From positions 40,410,370-40,474,369 of the forward strand of contig NC_065923.1 of the NCBI RefSeq assembly GCF_024586455.1: a DNA stretch of 64,000 bases, in the 5' to 3' direction. Below the pieces are notes generated by a model. The model worked only from the letters and a program-made list of their open reading frames with translations, ran no database searches and was not told the DNA's origin. Origin of the DNA: Bactrocera neohumeralis. Its lineage: Eukaryota; Arthropoda; Insecta; Diptera; Tephritidae. Numbering within the stretch: the first letter of the stretch is position 1; each line of letters starts with the position of its first letter. The translations under genes and the position numbers were made by a program. This document shows, piece by piece, positions 22,410 through 33,050 of this stretch.

Positions 22410-23040
22410 TTAGTTCAAATATGCGCCGTTTCTTTCGTTAATCTGTTTCCATCTAGACGGCAACTTCAGAATACCCCCCTCGTAGAAGCCCCCCTCCTTA
22501 TTTGCGAAGAACTGGAACAGCCACTTTTCACAAGCTTCTTTTGAGTTCAACTTTACACCAACAAGGGCGTTTGCCATGGACAGGAACAGGTGGTAATCAC
22601 TTGGCGCTATATCCGGGCTATATGGTGGATACGATAAAACCTCCCATCCGAGCTCCCGTAACTTCTGACGAGCCATCAACGAAGTGTGTGGTCTGGCGTT
22701 GCCCTGGTGGAACACTACACCCTTCCTGTTGGCCAATACTGGACGCTTCTGGTCGATCGCCTGCTTCAAGCGGTCCAGTTGTTCGCAGTAGATGGTAGAA
22801 TTAAGCGGCTGGCCATATGGGAGCAGCTCATAGTGTATGATTCCCTTCCAATCCCACCAAACACACAGCAAAACCTTCCTGGCTTTCAATCCCGGCTTGA
22901 CCACTGTTTGGGACGATTCACCGGCCTTCGAACAAGACCGTTTACGCTTGATATTGTCGTATGTGATCCATTTTTCGTCGCCAGTCACCATCCGCTTCAA
23001 AAATGGGTCGAGTTCGTTCCGTTTCCACATTTTTGGAGTG
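22410..23040 (-). mobile_element. Mariner transposase, catalytic half in one open frame; second Asp lost
   Basis: This is the longest TE frame in the window (206 codons, 23,030-22,410). It starts at FLKRMVTGDEKWITYDN (first Asp intact), continues through KVLLCVWWDWKGIIHYELLP and GVVFHQGNARPHTS, and reaches YPPYSPDIAPSDYHLF (third Asp intact, 34 residues after the second-Asp position, i.e. DD34D). The second catalytic Asp of the usual HQDNARPH is Gly here (codon 22,701-22,703), so the enzyme could not cleave. The N-terminal ~150 residues with the DNA-binding domain are missing; upstream is Rep1-like sequence. Confidence 0.88.
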
Positions 23041-23044
23041 AAAA

Positions 23045-23215
23045 TTACGTGTGCAAGGTTTAAGATACATATCTCGAAAACTGAAAGACTAATTTGGGTA
23101 TCCGAGTATACAGACTGATTACTTATACATACATTTTAAAATGTCTGAGGACGTTTTCTTTGGGTATTACAAACTTCGTGGCAAACTTAATATACCCTGT
23201 TCAGGGTATAAAAAT
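23045..23215. repeat. Rep1-like fragment
   Basis: ACATATCTCGAAAACTGAAA, CTTCGTGGCAAACTTAATAT and the terminal palindrome ATACCCTGTTCAGGGTAT are typical of one end of the Rep1 family (compare CTTCGCGGCAAACTTCATAT at about 32,701). The mariner at 22,410-23,040 adjoins it. Confidence 0.45.
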
Positions 23216-24117
23216 ATTGGAAAAAAAAACATTGACAGCCCAGGCATAGAACAGAATAAATATAACATTGTTCTGAGAAAAGAAAGTGCTTTAAGAATTT
23301 CTTAGAAGTATATCTTATGTAGCACGATTCGTCTGACCTAATATCCTTCACATATTTCATTTTAATTTTTCTTAAATTAATAACGCTCTTCAGCAGAAAG
23401 TGTATATCCATGATTAGGTCGTTCTCAGAATATCACAGCAAGAATGTTTGATTAATGAAGCGACAAACATTAATTAAATATAAACAAGTTAGCAATATTA
23501 TTCATAAATTAGCACAATAACATTTTTACGTGCTAATATCTTGTATTATTATACTATTACTCAAATAGCAAACACTATTCTCAGAATTTTTTCTTATTTT
23601 TTCCCTGAATTTCTCATAAAATGAAAAGCAAAACAGTGCAAATAGCGCCAAGATCTGGTTTAATGAGCAAAAAGTCGATTTCTCATTGTTTGTTTGCATT
23701 TGCTTCAGCAAAAGATAAGCGCTGCCACATAGATTATTCCTGTTTTTGTTTATCAGTCCGCTAAAAAAAAGCTTAAATTGCGGAAACGAATTGCGAAAGA
23801 GCGCCAAATGAATAATCAAATACTGTGTTTCGCATTAGATGTCTTTCTTGAATTATTTTATGCGTGTGTGCGTTCCTTATTACGTTTGTTATTCGTTTTG
23901 AAGGTCAACTACACAAAACGCGCAAAACGCTTTCTAAATATTTTTTGCAGCGCTTCATATCGATTTGTTTCAATCCAAGGGTAATTGGATATTAATTCTG
24001 GTTGTATTCAGAAAAATTGGGTGCATTTAAATAAATTGAAAGAAAATTTGTTTCGAAATTGGTAATATAAAACCATGTTAAGCGGGGTATAACACTGCTA
24101 GTTTTTTTTTTTATCAA
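23216..24117. other. No gene recognised
   Basis: AT-rich DNA. Overlapping frames at 23,187-23,411, 23,526-23,819 and 23,778-23,984 are hydrophobic or low-complexity and show no domain. Confidence 0.35.
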
Positions 24118-25437
24118 ATTCAAGCAAGCTGTTTTCATTCCAGCTGTTTGCTTGCTCATCTAGATAGTGCTGCTCCTCAAAGCACCGACGCAAGTCAAAT
24201 ACCTGGAGCTGACCATGAGTGAAGGAATTTGTTTCTCTCCACACTTGGCGATTGTGAAGGAGCGACTGCCGGCAACCGTAGGCAAAATACGAGGCATTTT
24301 GAGGAGTGATTGGGGTATCGGATATACATACATATATCATGGCTACTTTGTATCAAGTGCCACTTATAGAGCCGCTGTATGTTGGGAAGCTGTTTCGACA
24401 GTCTTGGGGTCCCAAAAACTCCTCTCAATACAGCGTTGTACGATGCCTGTCTGTTTTCCTGTATGTCTCTATGCAGGTTCTTTTAGGTGCACCCCTTCTT
24501 CCCTGGATTGTCATACAGCGTGCTGTTGCATTCAGGTTAAAAAGGGTCTTGAATGCTGCGGAATAACTGGAACATCTAGGGAGCAGCAGGGATCTAGTCA
24601 GGATCTGGTCAGGTGTAGGTGGCAAGACCGCTGGGACAATAGTCTTAGCGGTCGAGTGACTTATGACTACATTTGGGACGTTGGGTTTGTTAAGAGTATG
24701 TAACCCAGACTTCAGATTTTCTCTAATTCTTGGTTTTCTGCTTACGGGACATGGGCAACTGAATACATTTTTGCATCAGAGGCACTTATCTGTTAGGTCG
24801 GGTTGTTTTTGTGGGGCTGGGGTAGAGGATTGGGCGCATTTAATTGCAGATTGCCCGATGTACTCGGACATTAGGCGTCTGGGTAGTATGGGGATTAGCT
24901 GGACTGATGGACGTTTAAATGTTAGCGGTGTGATCTGCACTAGTCGGAATGCCGAACAGTTAGGTTCGTTTGCGCGTGAATTGTTTAGGCGGCGAAGGCG
25001 TTTAACTGAGATTTAGGGTTAGCTTGTTGTGTAAATGGTGTGTGCGTGTAATATGCGTATGGGGTCCAACCCCTGGTCACCAGTCCAGAGCAGTATGGTA
25101 GCCGAACTGGTAGTAGTGTAGGCTACGAGGTCTGACCGGAGACTTAAATCTGGTACCACGGCGAGCAGGAGCCCTTGAAGTTCGCTCCAACCCGCTCATG
25201 CGGTCTGGCCCCTCGGGTAGTATCGTGGTGGTTGTGGTTAAAACCCGAATGTGGGAAGAACTGACACATTGTCAGTTGAATGTGGAGTTGCAGTGCAACC
25301 GGGTGCCGGACCCAAAGTGCGGTAGAGCTTTTAGATGGGTTTCGAACTTTACAAAGGAGGTTAGTGTGTCTATTCCACACTGTCAATTGGTACTGAAAAT
25401 GCCTGGCATTCGCTCCACTTAAAACCATAAAATTATG
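24118..25437 (+). mobile_element. R1-clade non-LTR retrotransposon, 3' half and 3' UTR
   Basis: Plus-strand pieces follow R1 ORF2 order. APTQVKYLELTMSEGICFSP (about 24,182-24,241) is the YLG-type palm/thumb box. ATYRAAVCWEAVS follows, then RWQDRWDN, then an open frame 24,663-25,016 with NPDFRFSLILGFLLTGHGQL and the C-terminal zinc motif CFCG...DWAHLIADCPMY (Cys-Cys-His-Cys). The ORF stops at 25,016 (TAG), and 25,017-25,437 is the probable 3' UTR. Frameshifts inactivate it and the catalytic box is truncated away. It is the only plus-strand LINE in the window. Confidence 0.82.
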
Positions 25438-25439
25438 TA

Positions 25440-25935
25440 TTGGGTAGTCGAAAAAGTTTTTTCGTATTTTGTCAATAGATGTCGTTGCAGTCGTATATCT
25501 CCAGTGCTACCAAACACATTGTGTCATGCCATATAGTGTTGGAAAGGTGAGGTCTTAAGCTACATTTAACCAAATTAAATTCGTGGAAATTGATAAAAAG
25601 TTACAGTTTTTTTTATAAAAACTGAACTTACTAAATTTTTTTTATAAAAAAGGCAAGAATGCCACGCAAGCCACCAATGAAAATTGTGAAGTTTACGGAG
25701 ACAATCAGTTCGTGTAGCACAACAATGATTCCTCGCTTGCTTCCTTTCTGAAAATTTCGAAATTTCGTTTTACGCTGATGAAAGTTTTACACTGATGGAA
25801 TAATGTCTCTAGTGGAAAAATGCCCAGAAGTGATCGACCAATATAGTACATATTTGTTTATTTATTTATTATTATAAATATAAAAAAAATATGTGAAAAT
25901 TTGATTAGAAATACGAAAAGACTTTTTCGACTACA
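25440..25935 (+). mobile_element. Internally deleted mariner derivative with terminal inverted repeats
   Basis: Left end TTGGGTAGTCGAAAAAGTTT and right end TACGAAAAGACTTTTTCGAC mirror each other, with TA next to both. A start-like ATG with PRKPP lies at 25,660, and the 3' piece ESFTLME near 25,780 matches the C terminus encoded at 39,920-39,955 (EKFYTDGIMSL in another copy). All catalytic residues are deleted. It is a non-autonomous derivative of the family at 39,253-40,076. Confidence 0.8.
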
Positions 25936-26128
25936 TATTGGGAACATTTTGTGAAAGAACTCAATGAAATTTCTGAGTACTACGGCCTTCTTGATTGTTG
26001 TCATAATTCTTTTGAAGTGAATACTCACTTCTATAATTTTATCTTATATAATATATACCAAACACACATACAATAATAAAAATTTGTTCTATGTTTTTCT
26101 AATAAATTATTATTTTTTTCTTTTTCAG

Positions 26129-26188
26129 GTAATTAGCAATTGTGACAAGTCGAAATGAAACTATTTATGCACACACAAAAACGAGTTG
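26129..26188 (+). other. Candidate recursive splice site or 60-nt micro-exon
   Basis: The context is TTTTTTTCTTTTTCAG|GTAATT: a strong polypyrimidine tract and AG (26,127-26,128) followed immediately by a donor-like GTAATT. CTAAT (26,099-26,103) is a fly branch-point consensus at a fitting 26-nt distance. A second donor, G|GTGAGT, lies at 26,189. The layout fits either a zero-length recursive splice site or a short exon; if an exon, ATG at 26,155 opens MKLFMHTQKRV up to the donor (phase 1). No coding homology is recognised, and RNA evidence is lacking. Confidence 0.4.
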
Positions 26189-26189
26189 G

Positions 26190-27097
26190 TGAGTTGAAAA
26201 CTGTAGCAAAACCTGAGTTTTTACGCTAATGGGCGGATCCGGCTTACGAGCTGTTTGCCAAGACACAAATATTATAAATAAGCGCAAATGTAAATCGAAT
26301 TATATTTACGTAATCAAAACATACAGTGTAGTGTATATTGATATTTTTATTGCCACTCGCGTCAACATTTTTTTGCTTGTTCATAATTCTAATTATACAA
26401 CATTCGCACAACATGTCAGACAGCGCTGTTTACCTGCAAATCAAGTGAAAATGATCACATTTAGAATTTTAAAATTCTTCCACTTTTATTGCCCTTTTTT
26501 ATTTATTTATTTTTGCTATAATTTTTGTTTCTCTTGAACTAAAGCAGCGACCAGTTTGCCAACATTGCACACCACCGCATTTATTTTCGAAATTATGAAA
26601 TTTCTGAAAAATCACATTAGCGGCTAAAATAGCTTGTGTGCCGACTTTCAATTGTTGCAGTGCTTGTTGTTGCTGCTTTGCTGCCGAAATATGCACGATG
26701 CAGAAAGAACACAAGAAAGTGTGCCTGAGATTAAAATTTTGGCTGCAAACACTTCCGCATAGCTGCGACACCAAATACTAAATATATATGCATACATACA
26801 TATGTATATACGTAAATATTTTTGTGTGTGTATTTGTGTAATTCCAGTGCTTTTATAAACTGTCACTGTCACAATGAGAATGAAATTCAAATACTTTTCC
26901 TTCAAGTTAAGTGCATAAGAAGCAAAGTGTCGGCCGCTGGCTGCACGGGTGCACATATACATATGTACATAGAAATTTGTGTATAAATTTTTAGAGTTGT
27001 TTCGTATTTTATGCCATCAAGAATATTTTAGCCGAGAGATGCTCGCTTGTTTGTCGTCAAACCCATTTGCACTTTACTGGGGCTGCTACCAACAGTT
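26190..27097. other. No gene recognised
   Basis: AT-rich unique DNA with a (tatg)n patch near 26,790. Frames on both strands (26,229-26,537; 26,499-26,962) overlap and show no domain. Confidence 0.35.
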
Positions 27098-27100
27098 CTG

Positions 27101-27352
27101 GGGGCCTATTCTGTAACTCGATTCGAAAATCAATTTACTCGAGTTCGGATTTTTTATATTTTGCAACTCAATTTTCGGATTTTCAACCCTATTTTCGAAT
27201 AAAATATTCGTTAGCTTTTGAGTTGTAGAAAGCAAAAACGAATATTGTACGTATTTTTTCTGGCACAGGGTGGTACAACTTTCGCATAATGATAAAGTAG
27301 ATCCGAATTTCGAATAGAATACATTTTCGAATCGAGTTACAGAATAGGCCCC
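27101..27352. mobile_element. PIF/Harbinger-type MITE, copy 2 (252 bp)
   Basis: Same ends and length as 16,862-17,113, with only scattered substitutions by eye. It is flanked by CTG on both sides (27,098-27,100; 27,353-27,355), again a CWG triplet. The different triplets at the two loci (CAG, CTG) argue that they are separate insertions rather than a segmental duplication. No coding capacity. Confidence 0.87.
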
Positions 27353-27355
27353 CTG

Positions 27356-28118
27356 GTCCAACAGTGTTAAAGTGACGTTTGTTGGTACGAAATGTTTTTC
27401 ACGAAATTCTTTTTCATAATTAATAAGTTTGTGCATTCGTTTTTGCCTATTTTTGTACATTGTTCAGCTCTTAAAAATTGGTTTTGAAGTGCATCCATTC
27501 TCGGAATTCGCAGGTGAGAAAACGCAGGCACCCAGAGGTTGCATTTTTGTTGTTGCTAATTCAGCAAATTGTTTAAAATAATTGCATGGAAATTGTTGCT
27601 TCTTCCTATGTACATAGCAACTATAAGCAACAGCTAGACACTATGCCACGTCAACAACTTTTGAAAATATACATAAGTACATAAGCAAACTATCTGTTCG
27701 TAAAGTGCCGTAGGCCAGAAATATAAACAGCAACCTACGTAAAGAAATGTTTTTCATAATCTATTTAGATTGCTCGATCCAAAAATATGTGCAACTTGCA
27801 TGTTTCTTTTCTTGGTTTGAAATGTCTTGCAACTAAATGCTGTCATGCGTTGCTTTGTGGTGACATCGCGACAACGTCAAAATGTTAGCCCAGTTTCTTA
27901 CTGCTTGCTAATTGTAGAATGCTTAGTTTCTTTGAATCAAGTAATTTAAATATAAAATGTTTGCTTAGGGAAAGGCATTTTTGTTGTTAATCGGCTGTTT
28001 ATTGCGCCCAGACAGTTTCTACAGAATATTCGTGACTATAAAGTTCAAAAGTTCTTGCGAAACCTTCAACTCGCGCTTACCTCATTGAACTCATTGGAAA
28101 ATGTAAAAAACAGAAACT
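27356..28118. other. No feature recognised
   Basis: Unique AT-rich DNA between a MITE and a DD41D element; short frames only. Confidence 0.35.
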
Positions 28119-28120
28119 TA

Positions 28121-29291
28121 CGGGTTTTTCATAAAAGTTTGGAATATCAATGAAATTCTTTATTCTTGTGAAAGTACATTCAATGCCATTATGTATGCAA
28201 CTCGATTTCTTTTGCATGGCTACCACGGGCGCGCTTGCAGAAGTCCAGACGCTGGACCCAATTTTCGACAGTTTTCAAGCATAATTCGCCGATACTGCTG
28301 CAACTTCACGTTCGATATTCGTACAAAGTTCATCAATCGTCGCTGGATTGTTCGCATAGATCATACACTTGACGTAGCCCCACAGGAAATAGTCTAACGG
28401 CGTCAAATCGCACAACCGAGGCGACCAATTGACTGGAACATTTCGTGAGATGACACGTTCACCAAACTTGGACATCAATAAATCGATTGTCACATTCGCT
28501 GTGTGACTTGCGGCGCCGTTCTGTTGGAACCACATATGGTCTAAGTCCATATCATCCCAATTGTGCCAAAAATATTCGGTAGCGATTCCCATTCACAGTA
28601 ATGTGCCGGTCTTGATCATTACGGAAGAAGTACGTAATTGTTTCGGGATGCAATGGTGAGTGTGGATGGCTGCCTCGCCAATAACTCATATTTTGCTTAT
28701 TGACGAAGTCATTCAGCCAGAAAAGAGCCTCATCGCTTAAGATGATTTTTCGATGAAAATCCGGATAATTTTCAAGTTGTTGCTCACCCAATTCACGAAC
28801 ATGCGACGATTCAGGTGGTCAAGCGACTTCAGTTTTTTCGTAAATTTCATCTTGTAAGGATGTAGACCGACTATTTTCGCAAAATTTGCCACAACGACGT
28901 CACAGACGTTCGCAACGCTTGAGAACGACGTGTGAGAGACTGATTTGGATCTTCCTCTATTTGTGTGCTAGCGGCAGCAATATCCTCGACACTACGGGCA
29001 CTTATTTATCACACTGTTACTGTGCCTATGGATTCAAATTTTTTCTCTAGACGTTCAATTGTTGATCTGACAAAACGATTATAACAACCATAAATTGGAC
29101 GTTAAAGTTGAGGCCACTGACTCTGAATTTCGGCAATAAAATTTAATAATTTCGACTCGTTGTTGGATCGTATATCCTACCATGATGAAATGGCAAACCT
29201 TATTTAAGAGAAATGTCAAAAGAGCGGGGAAAAATATGGCTTCGTTTGCCCCTATCGGTTTACTTTCGTAGCGCCCCTATTGAAAAACCCG
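28121..29291 (-). mobile_element. Near full-length DD41D (rosa-group) element, inactive
   Basis: Inverted ends CGGGTTTTTCA (28,121) and TGAAAAACCCG (ending 29,291) bound 1,171 bp. The minus strand begins MVGYTIQQRVEIIKFY (about 29,183). A frame-broken helix-turn-helix region (VGLHPYKMKFTKKLKSLDH) follows, then KIILSDEALFWLNDF (first Asp), ITVNGNRYR, MWFQQNGAASH and LCDLTPLDYFLWGYVK (third Asp). The spacing between the second and third catalytic positions is 41. The second Asp is Asn (codon at 28,518-28,520) and a central segment is deleted, so it is catalytically dead. It is the best-preserved element outline of the family here. Confidence 0.85.
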
Positions 29292-29319
29292 TTAGTACTC
29301 GGATATATTTAATGCAGGT

Positions 29320-29775
29320 CGGTATAGTATACCCTCGTATATTATGACCTTTAGTGCTTTCAGCGGATTTGTTTTTTTTCGGTTTCTGCTCATTTTTGGA
29401 TTGTCATTCCCTAGGTTGTTGGACAGTTTCGATGTCGCATACAGTTGCTCATCCCCAGTAATGATGCCTTTAATAAATGTAGGGTTCTGAGCTATCCAAC
29501 ATTGACACGTTTTATACGCAAAACATTAACATATATGTTAATGTGGCAAGTCGATCACTAAAAGATGTTGAGATCCTCTGTTAGCTCTCTAATGCCAACA
29601 CGTTGATATGCAAGCACTGTTTCTTTAACTTTTTCGCTGTTATCGTTGATAATGGAGGTCGATCGTTGACTTCACGAACTGAATGCTTTGTGCCAACCCA
29701 CTACTAGTTACCGGTTTGATAAAGTTTACTCCCGACTTCTGCAAAATTTTCAACGTTTCCGTAGCCATGAATTCT
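29320..29775 (-). mobile_element. Mariner-like transposase fragment (linker to first Asp)
   Basis: The minus strand encodes MATETLKILQKSGVNFIKP (about 29,768), KHSVREVNDRP, NSEKVKETVLAYQRVGIREL followed by TEDLNI (helix-turn-helix 2, about 29,630-29,560), and NPTFIKGIITGDEQLYA (first Asp, about 29,490-29,440). The rest of the core is missing. It differs from families I-III in this window. Confidence 0.65.
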
Positions 29776-31060
29776 TTGCAAACACAAACTCACAAGTGGC
29801 ATCATAAAAATCGCCAGATATTTGCGTATGGAGATGAAGCTTGAAATGTTACCAATCTTTGAAAACTTTCTTTTTATCGCTTAAGTTTGGTTTTGAACCA
29901 GTCCGCATCAGATGAGTTTAGGAATTGCAGATATTCATCTAAAATCGTGGCTATCTTCATCCTTTATTATTTTACGCTCTCAGAATTCGTTTACATCATC
30001 TCATAGCAATTTTATCTTATACTCCCGCAACATGTTGCACAGAGTATAATGATTTTGGTCTATTGTGCCACGTGTTTCGCAAGTATTTCAAGACGTCGAA
30101 CCAATCAAAAGCTATAAATAAAAAGAAACAACATCAAATCCTCGTTTAGCACGAAACTCATGAAAACTGTGATTTATCATAAACTTAGTAACGCTGCATT
30201 ATACTCGCGCCTCTTCTGCAATCATAAATGCAATAAAACCAAAAGGTCTTCAGCTGTCATCCAGAATTTTGCAGCCTTGTCTTTTACCTCGTGTTTGTTG
30301 GCAAATGCACTTTTAACTTTCGGTTTTTATTTCATTGGATTTCTCATTTTTGTTTACGATTTGTGTTTGTTTTGACAAGTTTTATTATTCTTGCTGCTTT
30401 GCTTGTCAATTTTCATTGCAAAACTTCGGCTAACAAGCGCGGCGAAAATTGTTGCTGACGGCGGCGCCGTCGTCAACTCACTCACTCAACCGCCAATGTC
30501 TCTCGGCTATTGCACAAACGGCGTCCCACTATTCGCTAGCTGTTTTGTCTGCGTCATCCTGCCCAGACATGCGTACATACATACATATGTACCGACACAT
30601 GTATTTGTGTTAGAAATGTGCGCCGTCTGTGGCATCATTCGTCAGCCCACTACTGCTGTTGAGGCTGGCCTGGCTTGGTTTTGGTGTGTGACTCACGTCC
30701 GCTAAGTTTAGTATGTAGGACCGCATGTGCTAGCATCAGTTTGGAGTTGGCGTTTGATGTTGACACTTACGTGTGTTTGTTTGTGATTTTGTGCTTGTAA
30801 TAAGCACAAGCTTTTCGTTGCGTTTACTTATTGGCCAATTGTTTTATTTGTCTTGTTTTATGACACTCTTAAAATTTCCGTCTGTCATTTTACGATTTGC
30901 AAAAGTGTTCAAACATAAAAATAATTGCATATCTTCGCTATTTTAGGCAATAGTGTTGCGCATATCTTCAATATGTTATTCGAAAATGTTGAATTTAAAA
31001 TGTATGCCATACTTCCTACTACTAAATAATAATAAGTTGTCACCGCCCTTGTAAAGAGTG
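29776..31060. other. Unique DNA with a GC-richer island; no gene recognised
   Basis: The segment 30,391-30,705 contains a 104-codon plus frame within GC-rich DNA (TGCTGACGGCGGCGCCGTCG at about 30,450). No domain or reliable splice sites. Likely conserved regulatory or 5' exon-type sequence, by composition only. Confidence 0.3.
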
Positions 31061-31064
31061 ATCC

Positions 31065-31990
31065 ATTTCGAGGTTTCCTACTTAAAAAAAACCACAGAAT
31101 CTTCATATTTAGTGGAGAATGTTTATTATCATTCGAAAGAACATTCTTGGGCATTTATTTTTTTTTTAATTTTCTCTTTCAAATGTTAACCACGGCTACG
31201 TCTCAGATGGTCCATCCGTTGAGTCCAATTTCCGACCACTCGATCGAGCATTTCGACTGGTAACTGGCAAGCGATACGCGTAATGTTTTGCTCAAAGACC
31301 TGAATCGAAGGGGGTTTGTCCGCATAGACTTAAGACTTTACATATCTCCACAGGAAACAGTCTACCGGTGTGATATCACACGATATTGGTGGCCAAACGA
31401 TCGGCCTAAAGCATGAAATTATCTGCTCATCGAAGTGTTCTCTCAATAAATCTATTAATTGATGCGATGTGTGGGAAATGGCGCCGTCTTGTTGAAAACA
31501 AATGTCGCCGAGATCACGAGATTCAATTTCAGGCATCAAAAAGTCAGTTATCATTGCGCGATAACGGTCGCCATTGACGGTTACGTTCTCATCGGCATTA
31601 TTTTTTAAGAAATATGGACCGATAATTACACCGGCCCACAAACCACACCAAATCTTTGTCTTTTCGGGATGAAATGGCATCTGTTCAATCTCTTCAAGTT
31701 GCTCTTCGTCCCAAATGCGGCAATTTCGCTTGTTTATTTACCCATTGAGCCAAAAATGCATTGCGGAACAATATGAGTCGAGTTTTTGTCCCAAAAGACG
31801 CGAAAAATCATGAGCCGCAGCTCTAGAAATGTGCGATATTCGGAGAATATGTCCAATGAGGCAGAATTGCAAACCCAGCCAATACTTTATTCGCGTTATT
31901 TTGTTATTTCGTGTTTCCCCGACTTCGGCATCAAACAATCCCAGAATGCTATAAAATAGTCTGTCAAATGACTCCGAAATAAGCACCGAG
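31065..31990 (-). mobile_element. DD41D transposase, central and C-terminal part
   Basis: A minus-strand 116-codon frame (31,680-31,330) holds MPFHPEKTKIWCGLWAGVII, DADENVTVNGDRYRAMI-like residues, CFQQDGAISHTSHQLIDLL and CDITPVDCFLWRYVKS, with exactly 41 residues between the second and third Asp (both present). The 3' end carries GATCCATTTCGAGGTTTCCT and CATTCGAAAGAACATTCTTG as in other copies. The upstream part (31,740-31,990) is frame-shifted and the N-terminal domain is not recognisable. Confidence 0.82.
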
Positions 31991-32114
31991 ATGATGTTTC
32001 ATCAATTGTCACATATCAACTGAAGGATTGTTATTGAAAATCGCCAAATAATTTCAGAATCATTATATACATAGATCTTGTGTTTATTGGTTTGTGAACT
32101 CACGTGACACACTT

Positions 32115-32425
32115 TTTCAAAGAGGTACCTTCTTATTTATTGGCGTAGATACCGCTTATAGCCGAGTTTACAACAGTAGGCTGTTTTCTTCTTTTCATTG
32201 GGAGTGTTTTTTACGTGGCGGGTCCCAAGCCCATCGCATAACTTTGGATAGATATGTTTCGCCTTCTCACTTTAGCTTGTCTTCAAACGGGTGTTTTTTT
32301 TTTGGATACCCAGAGGATACTTGGTCTAAGAACGGAAGTCGTAGTTGCTTGTGTCATATGTAAAAGAATCGTTTCTCAGAGAATTTTCCTCACTTGCGTG
32401 ATCTTCTACACATAGCACCATTCAT
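32115..32425 (-). mobile_element. RTE-like element reduced to 3' end joined to 5' region
   Basis: 32,135-32,175 (TTTATTGGCGTAGATACCGC; AGCCGAGTTTACAACAG) matches the 3' end of the copy at 45,450-45,500. From about 32,190 (TTTTTTACGTGGCGGGTCCC) the sequence matches the 5' region at 9,530-9,770. All coding sequence between is missing, so this copy suffered a deletion of nearly the whole element. Confidence 0.65.
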
Positions 32426-32689
32426 CAAAAGAGCTATCACATACCAAAGTTTTCGTCGATCTGCACTCCATATATTTCTTTGGCATCTTCGGAATATCAG
32501 GTATCTGGATCTAACTCATTTTAAAATCCTCGAAATGCACTAGGGATTTCTTAGTTTCTTTGGCATGCTCACTGAGACTGGTTTCATCGTCTTCAGTGCT
32601 TATACCTTGTTGCCTATAAGAAACCACTTATGAATGGCGCTTTGTTTATTACGCAAACCGAATAGAACTCATCGAGCCTAGCTCTGGCA

Positions 32690-33050
32690 CCAGTTACATA
32701 CTTCGCGGCAAACTTCATATACTTTGTTCAGGAATATCTCAGTTTTTGAGTTATAGCTTTGAGATTTCGTATACGTCTTTTGCTCACTCTGAAGCTGCTC
32801 ATTTGCGGGAACCGCCGATATCGTACAACTATATCATATAGCTGCCATATAAACTGCCCGATTCAATTCAAGTCCTTGTATGGAAAACCAGGATCCTCAC
32901 AAAATTTGACTTAGTAGATTATTTTACAAGTACAAGTCATCGCTATAATGTTCGCCAAATTGTAAATACCTTTTACCCTAACTCATTCTGTTATAAAAAT
33001 GAACCAGTGAATATATTCAAGCTGCGCTGCAGCCGAAGTTAAAATTTTTC
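32690..33050. repeat. Rep1 copy
   Basis: Boxes in family order: CTTCGCGGCAAACTTCATAT, TCTCAGTTTTTGAG, CGCCGATATCGTACAACTAT, ATAGCTGCCATATAAACTGC, GTCCTTGTATGGAAAACC. Strongly similar in order to the 55,025 and 57,870 copies. Confidence 0.65.

Noticed and set aside
22686..23063. 125-codon plus frame
   Set aside because: Shadow of the minus-strand mariner transposase at 22,410-23,030.
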